Part shown: positions 37,606 through 45,707 of the stretch, in pieces | Layout of the letters: every line of letters begins with the position of its first letter | How positions within the stretch are numbered: the stretch's first letter is position 1 | Source: Leuconostoc suionicum | Lineage (GTDB): Bacteria; Bacillota; Bacilli; Lactobacillales; Lactobacillaceae | Direction of reading: 5' to 3' | Assembly (NCBI RefSeq): GCF_001891125.1 | Contig: NZ_CP015247.1 | Span: 886,501 to 950,500, forward strand | DNA: 64,000 nt | The notes under the pieces: generated by a model | Told to the model about the DNA's origin: nothing | What the model saw: only the letters and a program-made list of their open reading frames with translations | Database searches by the model: none | Position numbers and translations under genes: made by a program

Positions 37606-39621
37606 ATGTATGATAAAGGTCGTGTGATGATGAGGAAAAAAGAGCGTGATTTACTAATCTATTTAGTAGATAATTCAGATCGTTTCGTAACCAGTGAGGA
37701 ATTATCTACTCTTTTGTCACTGACACCTAGAACAATTCGTAATTATATCAAAATTTTGAAAGAAACCTTAGTCTCACAAGGTGCCCAACTTGATGCGAAA
37801 CCCAGTTTAGGTTATCGTTTGCACATATCTCATCCCGTTACATTTGACTTATTTTTAAATAAAAACTATGAATTATCCCAGTGGTTAATTAATGAGGACA
37901 GCAATAATATTTCGGATCGTCAAAAGTATATTTTGAACAAACTTGTTATTGAAAATCAAAAATTTCTAATTGAGGACTTAGCTGAAAAACTATTTGTTAC
38001 AAGAACCACACTTTCAAAAGATTTATCGATTATTCGCAAAGTGTTAATGCCATATCAAATTAGTGTCGAAAGCAAAGCCAATATTGGTGTCTTCATTACG
38101 GGATTAGAGCGCGATAAACGTCACTTTATTCTAGATTACTTTTTCAGTCATAGTGAAAATTCTATTCAACATTATATGAAAAACAAATCTTTCTTTAAGG
38201 CAATTAGTTTTGATCAAATTACGATTATTGTTCTTGATGAATGTCGAGAAGCTGGTATTCATTTAACAGACTTTACCATACAAAATATTGTTTTATACAT
38301 TGCACTAAGCGTTCAACGATTGAAATGTGGCTTTGAATTACAGGCGGTCCAAGTTGACATTAATCCTGAAATCAGAAATGTTCGTGATGTTGCTAGAAAA
38401 ATTTTTTCTCGTATTGAAAGTGGCCTATCATTAAAATTTCCGAAAAGTGAAGTAGATTATTTAACCATTCAATTAATGGCACAAGGGAAAAATATTAATA
38501 TACAAAATGATGGTCCGTTACAACGGGATTTAGATATGATCTTACGACGAATTGAATTAGAAACCGACTACCCAGTTACTAAGGATTATGCTCTCAAGAA
38601 AAATATCATTGAACACCTAAAACCGATGGTAGTTCGCCTTGAGCAAGGTATTCAATTGAAAAATCCTTTGTTACAGGAAATAAAAACGAATTATTTAAGT
38701 GAGTTCATGGATACCAAGCGCTATATAAAATGGTCACCATATCTATCTCAGTTTGACATTAATGACGATGAAGTCGCTTATCTAGCACTTCATTTGATGG
38801 CAGCAGCAGAAAAATATAAAAATTTAAATAAACCAAGAGCCTTAATTATCTGCGCAACAGGGTATGGATCGGCACAGTTACTCAACAATCGTGTCGAAAA
38901 AGAATTTGGTATGTATTTAAACATTGTTGATATTAAAGGATATTATGAAGTTGATGACACTGCTTTAAGTAATGTTAATCTTATTATCAGTGCTATTGAT
39001 CTGTCAACACGTGTTTTCAAGGTCCCCGTCATACAGGTAAGTATTTTTTTAACCGAAGCAGATGTTCAAAAAATAAATGAATTTTTAGATAATGAACAAA
39101 TTCGAAATAAATATATTGCTGTAGAGAAAAAGCAGCCAAATAATAGCGTTTTAAATCATTTTGATCAATTTATTGATCAGTCAAGTTTTAAAATATGGCA
39201 GGTATCGCCTCATCGAAAGGAATTACTACAAGAGTTAACTAATATGCTGATGTTCAATGAACCTACCGAATTAAAACATGAATTTTTGGAACAAATTGAT
39301 CAACGTGAACAGCTGAGCTCAATCGTTTTTAGTGATACTATTGCCGTTCCACATCCTGCTATGCCGATGAGTCGAGTACCTAAAATTGCTATTGGGATTA
39401 TACCAAACGGTGTCAGGTGGTCTGATGAGTATCCAAGCATTCGGTTAGTTTTCCTGCTATCACCATCTTATCGGAGCAATAAGGGTCTAACAGAAACAAC
39501 GCAGGCAATAGTAAAATTCACAGAAAATACTGAAGAACAGCGTCGATTAGTTGCCTCAAAAAATTTTTCAGAATTTCGGCATAATTTTCTGTTAATGATG
39601 AAAGGAGGTAAGTATATATGA
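37606..39621 (+). CDS. PRD-containing transcriptional activator with EIIB- and EIIA-like domains (LicR/MtlR type)
   Basis: Operon regulator of 671 residues: N-terminal helix-turn-helix domains (TSEELSTLLSLTPRTIRNYI, then FLIEDLAEKLFVTRTTLSKD), PRD1 and PRD2 (about 190-400), an EIIB-like domain with C416 in IICATGYGSAQ, and an EIIA domain with H583 in TIAVPHPAMP. PRD2 keeps H in LALHLMAAAE; the equivalent part of PRD1 (NIVLYIALSVQRL) lacks the usual histidine. It should activate this cellobiose-type operon according to PTS phosphorylation state. ATG 37606 is only 4 bases after the EIIB stop; ATG 37627 or 37630 are alternatives, as no clear Shine-Dalgarno decides. Confidence 0.88.
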   Translation: MYDKGRVMMRKKERDLLIYLVDNSDRFVTSEELSTLLSLTPRTIRNYIKILKETLVSQGAQLDAKPSLGYRLHISHPVTFDLFLNKNYELSQWLINEDSNNISDRQKYILNKLVIENQKFLIEDLAEKLFVTRTTLSKDLSIIRKVLMPYQISVESKANIGVFITGLERDKRHFILDYFFSHSENSIQHYMKNKSFFKAISFDQITIIVLDECREAGIHLTDFTIQNIVLYIALSVQRLKCGFELQAVQVDINPEIRNVRDVARKIFSRIESGLSLKFPKSEVDYLTIQLMAQGKNINIQNDGPLQRDLDMILRRIELETDYPVTKDYALKKNIIEHLKPMVVRLEQGIQLKNPLLQEIKTNYLSEFMDTKRYIKWSPYLSQFDINDDEVAYLALHLMAAAEKYKNLNKPRALIICATGYGSAQLLNNRVEKEFGMYLNIVDIKGYYEVDDTALSNVNLIISAIDLSTRVFKVPVIQVSIFLTEADVQKINEFLDNEQIRNKYIAVEKKQPNNSVLNHFDQFIDQSSFKIWQVSPHRKELLQELTNMLMFNEPTELKHEFLEQIDQREQLSSIVFSDTIAVPHPAMPMSRVPKIAIGIIPNGVRWSDEYPSIRLVFLLSPSYRSNKGLTETTQAIVKFTENTEEQRRLVASKNFSEFRHNFLLMMKGGKYI

Positions 39622-39977
39622 AATCAGAAGACATTCAAGTTGTCGCTTTTGAAATTATTTTACACAGTGGAAATGCGCGCACAATGGTTCATAAGGCTTT
39701 TGAAGCTATGAGAGAAAAAAACTTTAAGTTATCTAACGAAAATCTAAAATTATCAAATGACGAATTACTATTAGCTCATAAATCGCAAACAAACTTATTA
39801 CAAGAATACGCTGAGGGTAGTCATATTGATATGGAAATTATATTAGTCCATGCACAAGACCACTTAATGACAACGATGACTTTACGTGAGATGGCTATTG
39901 AAATGCAGACTCTTTATGAGGAGGTACAAGACATTGAAAAAAGGAATCAAACAAGGGCCAAAAAGGCCACAGGATAA
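39618..39977 (+). CDS. PTS lactose/cellobiose-type EIIA
   Basis: Trimeric helical phosphocarrier of 119 residues. H78 in LVHAQDHLM is the phosphorylated histidine and D81 the metal-ligand position of the LacF/CelC family. The ATG overlaps the regulator's stop by 4 bases with AAAGGAGG upstream, indicating translational coupling. Confidence 0.93.
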   Translation: MKSEDIQVVAFEIILHSGNARTMVHKAFEAMREKNFKLSNENLKLSNDELLLAHKSQTNLLQEYAEGSHIDMEIILVHAQDHLMTTMTLREMAIEMQTLYEEVQDIEKRNQTRAKKATG

Positions 39978-40488
39978 GCAGTATGGTTTAGAGGTCGCAA
40001 TCGAAAAAAATCGTACGGAAATGAGCCTCAAAAGCATGCAGTTTAATCGATTCATGTTAATTCGTTATGCCACGGCGTTCTTTCTGTTCGTAAACTTGTA
40101 TTGGGCCATAATTATGTGGCAGACCCCAGTGGCACTAATACCTATTTCTTTAATGCTTATCGCTTCGCTAGCAATTATTGAACAAATTAAGTTGTTTGGA
40201 CATCATACGAACCAACTGACTTATTCAAAAGTGTTTTTCAGATCACAGCTTATCGTGAATATCATTTTAATGGTGAGCATCCCAACATCGTTATTTACAT
40301 TTTTTTACCAATTTATACAAAATACTGGTAGTAACCGCTTAGTGGTATTAATCCTGTTACTACTCAGTAGTAGCATACTTCTCATAGTTAACAAAAGGTT
40401 AGGCTTGATTGCAACAAATCACGATAAATACTACGCACGTTTGACAGCCTATCAGTCCGTTCTTAAAAATAATAAGGAGATGAAATAG
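39934..40488 (+). CDS. Membrane protein of unknown function in the cellobiose PTS operon
   Basis: The best start is TTG 39934, because GAGGAGG at 39917-39923 is well spaced; this gives 184 residues overlapping the EIIA gene by 44 bases. After a basic, Gln-rich N-terminus come about four hydrophobic segments (roughly 48-70, 73-90, 115-135, 145-162). Placement between EIIA and EIIC and tight packing suggest a role with the transporter. I do not recognise the family, and it does not resemble any PTS domain. Confidence 0.62.
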   Translation: MKKGIKQGPKRPQDKQYGLEVAIEKNRTEMSLKSMQFNRFMLIRYATAFFLFVNLYWAIIMWQTPVALIPISLMLIASLAIIEQIKLFGHHTNQLTYSKVFFRSQLIVNIILMVSIPTSLFTFFYQFIQNTGSNRLVVLILLLLSSSILLIVNKRLGLIATNHDKYYARLTAYQSVLKNNKEMK

Positions 40489-40490
40489 TT

Positions 40491-41840
40491 ATGGAAAATG
40501 GACCTATGTTTAATTTCCTACAAAAAGTGCTTTTGAAACCAATGACCAAAGTTTCACAATATAGAATTGTGAGGGCTATCATGGCTGCTGGTATGGCTTC
40601 AATTCCTTTTACAATTGTGGGATCTATGATATTAGTTTTGAATATATTACCGACAGTATTTCCGTTTTTAAATGATTTTTTCGATGCAACATTCTTTAAG
40701 TTTAGCGATTTGTACATGATTGCCAACACAGCAACCATGGGTATCTTAGCCATGTATTTTAGTTTAGCAATTGGTTTTCAATTAACTCGTATTATTCAAA
40801 CAGAAGATAAACTAAAAGTAGCGCCATTAAATGGTGCCTTCTTATCGCTATTTGCATTCTTTATGTGCTTGCCAGAATTGGTTTTAAAAGGTGGAAAAAT
40901 TGTTCTGCTAAATACCATATCCAAGGACGAAACAGTTATCAACGGATTTAGAATGACCAGCACAATCGACCGTGTTGGAACAAGTGGTATTTTCACAGCG
41001 ATTATTATGGCTATTTTAGCAGTCTGGTTGTATTCATTCTGTGTGAAACATAACTGGACGATTAAAATGCCGGATGCTGTACCGGAAGGTGTATCAAGAT
41101 CATTTACGGCATTAATTCCAACTTTCGTTATTGCTTTTGTTGTACTGGGTATTAATGGTTCCTTAGTGTTACTCGGTACTGACATTTTCAAAATGATTGC
41201 AATACCATTTAGCTTCGTCACAAGCATGACTAGCACCTGGCTAGGAATTATGGTGATTGAGTTCTTGATTCATGCCTTGTGGATTGTTGGTATTCATGGC
41301 GCTAACATTATTTCCGCATTCATTACGCCTATCTTCTTAGCAAATATGGTAGCAAATTCAAATGGGGCTAACATACCGTTTGCTGGAGAATTTAATAATG
41401 CCTTTGCTATCTTAGGTGGTTCTGGTGCGACACTTGGATTATGCATATTTATTACTTTACTAGCACGTTCCGAACAGCTCAAAGTTTTGGGTCGAGCTTC
41501 AATCGTACCATCATTTTTCAATATTAACGAGCCGTTAATATTTGGACTACCAATTGTTTATAATCCTTATCTAGCTATTCCATTTTTCTTGGCACCAATG
41601 GCAACAGCTTCCGTTGCTTATGCAGCCATTAACTTCCATATCATTCGACCAATTGTTATTCAAGCACCATGGCCATCCCCAGCCGGAATCGGTGCATTTA
41701 TTAGTACCGTTGATTGGAAAGCAGCAGTCTTAGCAATAATCTGTGTTGTAATAGCTTTCATTATTTACTTACCATTTATCAAAATATATGATACTAAGTT
41801 GTACAATGATGAGCAGGGGAAAACGCAAGTACAGCCTTAA
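40491..41840 (+). CDS. celB: PTS lactose/cellobiose-type EIIC
   Basis: Membrane channel subunit of 449 residues with about 10 hydrophobic segments, of the Lac/cellobiose EIIC family. Recognisable are the N-terminal QYRIVRAIMAAGMASIPFTI, the IHALWIVGIHGANI region and NINEPLIFGLPIVYNP, the conserved sugar-binding stretch with its glutamate. It starts 2 bases after the preceding membrane protein gene, with AGGAGAT upstream. Cellobiose is the likely substrate; the family also transports lactose and chitobiose. Confidence 0.92.
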   Translation: MENGPMFNFLQKVLLKPMTKVSQYRIVRAIMAAGMASIPFTIVGSMILVLNILPTVFPFLNDFFDATFFKFSDLYMIANTATMGILAMYFSLAIGFQLTRIIQTEDKLKVAPLNGAFLSLFAFFMCLPELVLKGGKIVLLNTISKDETVINGFRMTSTIDRVGTSGIFTAIIMAILAVWLYSFCVKHNWTIKMPDAVPEGVSRSFTALIPTFVIAFVVLGINGSLVLLGTDIFKMIAIPFSFVTSMTSTWLGIMVIEFLIHALWIVGIHGANIISAFITPIFLANMVANSNGANIPFAGEFNNAFAILGGSGATLGLCIFITLLARSEQLKVLGRASIVPSFFNINEPLIFGLPIVYNPYLAIPFFLAPMATASVAYAAINFHIIRPIVIQAPWPSPAGIGAFISTVDWKAAVLAIICVVIAFIIYLPFIKIYDTKLYNDEQGKTQVQP

Positions 41841-41852
41841 TGACGAGGCATC

Positions 41853-41892
41853 AAAATACTGGTCTGTGTTTAGTAACAGACTGGTATTTTTT
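41853..41892 (+). terminator. Terminator of the cellobiose PTS operon
   Basis: AAATACTGGTCTG pairs with CAGACTGGTATTT with wobbles, followed by T, about 12 bases after the EIIC stop. Confidence 0.8.
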
Positions 41893-42020
41893 ATATTCTC
41901 GACTGGCTGATTTGTGAAAGGTAAATTTCATCAGTAAGAATATCACTTAATGATAAACTTATGTGAAAAATAGAATGAATTACTTACATTTAATAGAAAA
42001 TTTATGATACAATAATGCTT

Positions 42021-42117
42021 GTGCTAGGGGCGCCAAAATGGCTGAGAAGAACCCTTCGAACCTGAACTGATTAACATCAGCGTAGGAAAGTGCTACATTT
42101 TTTAACGTAGCATTTTT
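42021..42117 (+). promoter_or_regulatory. TPP riboswitch 1 with terminator
   Basis: A complete THI-box signature is visible: GGGGCGCC, GGCTGAGA, ACCCTTCGAACCTGA and CAGCGTAGGAAAG (42027-42090). It is preceded by an extended -10 (TGATACAAT, 42005-42013). Immediately after it, TGCTAC (42091-42096) pairs with GTAGCA (42107-42112), followed by five T. Thiamine pyrophosphate binding should favour termination. Confidence 0.93.
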
Positions 42118-42193
42118 CTCTAGGTGAGGAAAATGTTTTTTTATTGCATAAAATGACTTGTTGAAAGGATTTTTTTGAAAAATGAATAATAAT

Positions 42194-42345
42194 CACTAGG
42201 GGCGTCGCAAAGACTGAGATGATGTATATCGGTCCCTTTGAACCTGATCTAGTTAATACTAGCGTAGGAAAGTGACCAATATTTGATAACGACATGTACT
42301 GTTGTCAAAAGTGTCCTTTTTTATGTATTTAAGGGCACTTTTTTT
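42194..42345 (+). promoter_or_regulatory. TPP riboswitch 2 with terminator, in tandem
   Basis: A second THI box: CTAGGGGCGTC, GACTGAGATG, CCCTTTGAACCTGATCT and TAGCGTAGGAAAGTG (42196-42274). It is followed by its own terminator, AAAAGTGTCCT (42307-42317) pairing with AGGGCACTTTT (42332-42342) and a T run. No obvious gene lies between riboswitches 1 and 2, so both are passed in series before thiW. Confidence 0.93.
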
Positions 42346-42364
42346 ATTGGGAAAGGAATTTGAT

Positions 42365-42462
42365 TATGATGTGGCAGGTTCAGCTGTATTTCTGGCCTGA
42401 GAGCTTGCAAATAATATGACCGCCAATGTCTATTCATAGATGGTGGTTTAACTATGCTCTAA
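42365..42462 (+). pseudogene. Remnant of an SDR C-terminus
   Basis: The reading DVAGSAVFLA, stop, ELANNMTANVYS followed after a one-base shift by DGGLTML is the classic SDR ending (VxFLASxxA..TGxxxxVDGG) with one stop and one frameshift. Nothing of the rest of the gene is left. It separates the second TPP riboswitch from thiW. Confidence 0.6.
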
Positions 42463-42523
42463 TCGAAATTAACACAATCATTAAAATATAAAAATACAAT
42501 GGAATATTAAAAAGGAAATCATA

Positions 42524-43033
42524 ATGAATAAAAATGTTAAGTTAACAAAAATAATGGTCGTTACAATTATGATAGCGCTAGATATCGTGTTATCTCCAAT
42601 TTTTAGAATTGAAGGAATGGCACCAATGTCCAGTGTCATGAATATTATTGCTGGTGTAATTCTAGGACCAGTATATGCAGTTGTTATGGCAGTAGTCACT
42701 GGAATAATAAGAATGCTAATGTTAGGTATACCCCCATTGGCTTTGACTGGTTCAATCTTTGGCGCCTTCGGTGCAGGTATCTTGTATAAGTATGGCCGAA
42801 ATATGTATTGGTCAATGTTTGGAGAATTTCTTGGGACTGGAATTATAGGATCGTTAATTTCAGTTCCGGTGATGGTCTGGTTTACTGGACAACAACAAAA
42901 CTTGTACTGGTTTGTGTATACACCTCGTTTTGTGGGTGCAACTATAATTGGATCAGTAATCACTTATTTTGTTTTAGGAAATTTGCTAAAAATCAATTCC
43001 TTTAAAGAAATTCAAGGAATGTTTGTTGGGTAG
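42524..43033 (+). CDS. thiW: ECF transporter S component ThiW (thiazole precursor uptake)
   Basis: Membrane protein of 169 residues with about 5 hydrophobic segments. The TPP riboswitches upstream and thiM directly downstream mark it as ThiW, the S component for hydroxyethylthiazole uptake through the shared ECF module. Characteristic stretches are VVTIMIALDIVLSPIFRIEGMAPMSS (part) and VYTPRFVGATIIGS. AAAGGAAATC precedes the ATG. Thiamine itself is a less likely substrate, because ThiT has a different sequence. Confidence 0.87.
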   Translation: MNKNVKLTKIMVVTIMIALDIVLSPIFRIEGMAPMSSVMNIIAGVILGPVYAVVMAVVTGIIRMLMLGIPPLALTGSIFGAFGAGILYKYGRNMYWSMFGEFLGTGIIGSLISVPVMVWFTGQQQNLYWFVYTPRFVGATIIGSVITYFVLGNLLKINSFKEIQGMFVG

Positions 43034-43040
43034 CGTAGCT

Positions 43041-43859
43041 ATGAAAAATGAATTAATAAAAATTAAATCAATTTTACCTTTGCAAAAGCCGCCGTTAGTA
43101 CATTGCATAATCAATGATATTACGTTAGAAACGGTGGCTAATACTATATTGTATCTTGGTGGTAAACCTATTATGAGTAGTGATACCCGTGAGTTTTCGT
43201 CATTATTTGAGTCAACAGATGCATTACTACTAAATATGGGCCGACTTAATGAGTCACACGAACAAAGTCTCCGTCAAGCTAGCTCTTTAACAGATATGAC
43301 TAAAAAACCGACTGTTGTGGATCTAGTAGGCTATGGTATTACTAATGAACGAACAAAGTTAGGAATTGCTATGGCACATAATCATCCAACGGTTATCAAA
43401 GGAAATACTTCAGAAATTAGAAGATTTGTCGGCCTACCATCGTTAGCAAAAGGTATTGATGGTACTAGCTCTGATCAGCATGATCAAGCGTTAAAAGATC
43501 TCATTTTTTCTTTGAAACAAATAACAACGGATTATGCCGATACTGTGTTTCTGGCAACAGGAAAAAAGGATGTCATTGTTCAAAATGATAAACACCTTAT
43601 TTTAAACAATGGCGTCGATGAATTGAATAAGTTTGTTGGGACAGGAGACATGGTTGGCGCAATGATAACTACACTTCTCGGGGTCGGTAAAGATCCATGG
43701 GTTGCCAGTCAATTTGCAATTAGCTACCTCAATATAGCAGCTGAAAAAGCACTGTTACTAACAAACGGAGGAATGGAAAACTTTAGACGAGAAGTTCTTA
43801 ACCAAATTGATTTGTTGTGCAATGATCCGCAATGGGTGTTTAACATTAAATATTCATGA
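43041..43859 (+). CDS. thiM: Hydroxyethylthiazole kinase ThiM
   Basis: Ribokinase-fold enzyme of 272 residues that phosphorylates 4-methyl-5-hydroxyethylthiazole for thiamine salvage. N-terminal PPLVHCIINDITLETVANTIL is the conserved substrate-binding region, and GNTSEIRRFVG and ATGKKDVI follow in order. The catalytic loop reads FVGTGDMVGAM: aspartate stands where the ThiM enzymes I know have cysteine (GSGC/GTGC), as in ribokinases. The frame opens at TTG 43023, but ATG 43041 gives the family start and lies 7 bases after thiW. Confidence 0.9.
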   Translation: MKNELIKIKSILPLQKPPLVHCIINDITLETVANTILYLGGKPIMSSDTREFSSLFESTDALLLNMGRLNESHEQSLRQASSLTDMTKKPTVVDLVGYGITNERTKLGIAMAHNHPTVIKGNTSEIRRFVGLPSLAKGIDGTSSDQHDQALKDLIFSLKQITTDYADTVFLATGKKDVIVQNDKHLILNNGVDELNKFVGTGDMVGAMITTLLGVGKDPWVASQFAISYLNIAAEKALLLTNGGMENFRREVLNQIDLLCNDPQWVFNIKYS

Positions 43860-44049
43860 TTAAAAAAATAGCAATTAAGTCAATGAAATGTTAAGCATAA
43901 AAGCATGTTATTGATATAAAGTATTAATATACCAATAGGTTACTAATATATATCTACTAACTATAAACTGCCTACTATCAATTAGTTTGCAAACGTATTA
44001 TAGTTATTATAGTGAACAAAACAAATAATTATGGAAATGAGGTTCTATC

Positions 44050-44616
44050 ATGAAAGTAACAATTTTTGGTAAAGGCAATATGGGACAGGCAATCGGAGCT
44101 AATTTTGAAAAAGCTGGCAATGATGTCAACTATTTAACTTCAGAGGGTACAGCTACGAGCCTTAGTGAATTAGTTATTTTGGCTGTGCCTTATCCTGCTT
44201 TAGACACAATCGCTCAACAATACAAACAAGAATTAAAAGGAAAAGTTGTTGTTGATATAACAAATCCCTTGAACTTTGAGACATGGAATGAATTAGTTGT
44301 TCCCGCTGATAGTTCAGCAGCAGAAGAACTACAAAATAAGTTGCCAGATAGCATAGTACTTAAGGCATTTAATACAAATTTTGCTGCTACGCTACAAAGT
44401 GGAACGATTGGTGAAAATACAACAACCGTTTTGGTAGCAGGAAATGATGAAGGGAAGGAGCTATTTATCGAGGCTTTGAATGATAGCGATTTAAATGTTC
44501 TTGATGCGGGTCAACTTAATCGAGCTCGCGAATTAGAAGCAACTGGCTTTCTACAGATGACCTTGGCAGCTAGTGAACAAATTGGCTGGACAGGTGGCTT
44601 TTCAGTTACTAAGTAA
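44050..44616 (+). CDS. NAD(P)-binding F420-dependent reductase-like protein
   Basis: Rossmann-fold protein of 188 residues. GKGNMGQAIGANF is the dinucleotide-binding motif, followed by LVILAVPYPAL and VDITNPLNFE, the pattern of the F420-dependent NADP reductase/NAD-binding family. Lactic acid bacteria have no F420, so a NAD(P)H-dependent reductase is more likely. Monocistronic, convergent with an HxlR regulator over a shared terminator. TTGCAA (43987) with TATAGT (44008) may be the promoter, though its 15-base spacing is short. Confidence 0.78.
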   Translation: MKVTIFGKGNMGQAIGANFEKAGNDVNYLTSEGTATSLSELVILAVPYPALDTIAQQYKQELKGKVVVDITNPLNFETWNELVVPADSSAAEELQNKLPDSIVLKAFNTNFAATLQSGTIGENTTTVLVAGNDEGKELFIEALNDSDLNVLDAGQLNRARELEATGFLQMTLAASEQIGWTGGFSVTK

Positions 44617-44626
44617 ATTCCAAAAT

Positions 44627-44659
44627 AAAAAGCAACTATTTCAAAGATAGTTGCTTTTT
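44627..44659. terminator. Bidirectional terminator
   Basis: AAAAAGCAACTAT (44627-44639) and ATAGTTGCTTTTT (44647-44659) are perfect complements with a 7-base loop. A and T runs on both sides serve both convergent genes. Confidence 0.88.
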
Positions 44660-44703
44660 ATTTTGCACAGTATATTCATCCGAAAAATGTATATGCTTTA
44701 ATT

Positions 44704-45063
44704 TTATTGTTCCAGCAAAGCTTTTCTTTTGTCTGGATTTTTGTCAAGATAGAAACTGCCCCAGTCAGCCATCGAATCAATAACTGGACGCATACTTTGT
44801 CCTAAGGTTGATAAACTATACTCTACTCTAAGAGGTACTACAGCAAAGACCTGACGAACAACGAGGCCGTCTTCTTCCATCTCTCTCAAACTTTGCGTTA
44901 ACATTTTTTGACTAATACCGGCTACACTAATTTTTAATTCTGAAAAGCGTTTTGTTCCAGGTAAAAGATCACGAATAATTAATACCTTCCATTTGCTGCT
45001 GAGTAGATCAATAGTCGTTGCTACAGGGCAGATGCCATTTTGTTCCAATAATTTTCTAGACAT
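44704..45063 (-). CDS. HxlR-family transcriptional regulator
   Basis: Winged-helix regulator of 119 residues. ICPVATTIDLLSSKWKVLIIRDLL is the HxlR signature, and MLTQSLREMEEDGLVVRQ forms the recognition and wing region. C12 in NGICPV is the N-terminal cysteine used by HypR/YodB-type members to sense electrophiles or disulfide stress. The divergent MarR/oxidoreductase genes or the convergent reductase are possible targets. AAAAGGATAATC precedes the ATG. Confidence 0.9.
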   Translation of the reverse strand: MSRKLLEQNGICPVATTIDLLSSKWKVLIIRDLLPGTKRFSELKISVAGISQKMLTQSLREMEEDGLVVRQVFAVVPLRVEYSLSTLGQSMRPVIDSMADWGSFYLDKNPDKRKALLEQ

Positions 45064-45206
45064 AATGATTATCCTTTTTAGTTTGAAAGATACTTAAAGT
45101 GTGTAGGTTACTTTTAGTACGTTTTAATTATTATAGGCTTTCTTTGATGATAAGGCAAATAACTACAACATATAATCAATCATTTTTTTAAGTTGGAATG
45201 TATTAT

Positions 45207-45234
45207 TTGCAATATATATCGTATGCGATATAAT
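45207..45234 (+). promoter_or_regulatory. Promoter with overlapping palindromic operator
   Basis: TTGCAA (45207-45212), a 16-base spacer and TATAAT (45229-45234). ATATCG (45216-45221) and CGATAT (45226-45231) form an inverted repeat, spaced by 4 bases, inside the spacer and -10 box; it is a likely operator of the MarR/OhrR-like gene that follows. Confidence 0.7.
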
Positions 45235-45254
45235 ATTTCCCAGGAGGTTATGAT

Positions 45255-45707
45255 ATGAATAAAGATGAACATCTTTACGACGAATTGTGCTTGTCAATAT
45301 ACAATACAAATCGTTATTTTCATCATCTGTACGGTTATGTACTAGAAAAATATGATTTATCATATTTGCAATATATGAGTTTACTGATTATTTATAAACA
45401 GAATTCGGTGAAGCTAATGGATATCGGTGCCGAACTTGAGTTGTCAAGTAATACATTGACACCTGTAATTGAGAAACTTGTCAATAAGTCTTGGATTGTT
45501 AAGGTGCAAAGTTCACAGGATAGACGCGTCAAGGTCTTAAAAATGTCTGATCAGAAAGCAACTACTTTTGAACGTATTTTGTCTGAAATCAGAATTATGC
45601 GTGACAACCTAATACATCAAGTTGGACGTCCAATTGAAGAAGTATTGCGAGAAAATCAGGCACTTAATCAGGTCTTAAAAAAGATGATACAAGAAAAAGA
45701 GGTATGA
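45255..45707 (+). CDS. MarR-family regulator, OhrR-like
   Basis: Winged-helix repressor of 150 residues. The N-terminal DELCLSIYNTNRYFHHLYGYVLE with C12 and nearby tyrosines, then LSYLQYMSLLIIY, matches the OhrR pattern in which the cysteine is oxidised by organic hydroperoxides, releasing DNA. Recognition helix ELSSNTLTPVIEKLV and wing QDRRVKVLKM follow. It leads an operon with two oxidoreductases and a small membrane protein, and probably represses it through the palindrome over its promoter. Oxidative or electrophile sensing is inference. AGGAGG precedes the ATG. Confidence 0.85.
   Translation: MNKDEHLYDELCLSIYNTNRYFHHLYGYVLEKYDLSYLQYMSLLIIYKQNSVKLMDIGAELELSSNTLTPVIEKLVNKSWIVKVQSSQDRRVKVLKMSDQKATTFERILSEIRIMRDNLIHQVGRPIEEVLRENQALNQVLKKMIQEKEV

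Noticed and set aside
40796-41236. 146-codon minus-strand frame opposite the PTS EIIC gene
   Set aside because: Shadow of the EIIC gene with no domain character.
42481-42963. 160-codon minus-strand frame opposite thiW
   Set aside because: Exact antisense of a clear membrane protein gene, without a Shine-Dalgarno; Ile/Thr/Pro-rich composition is typical of a shadow frame.
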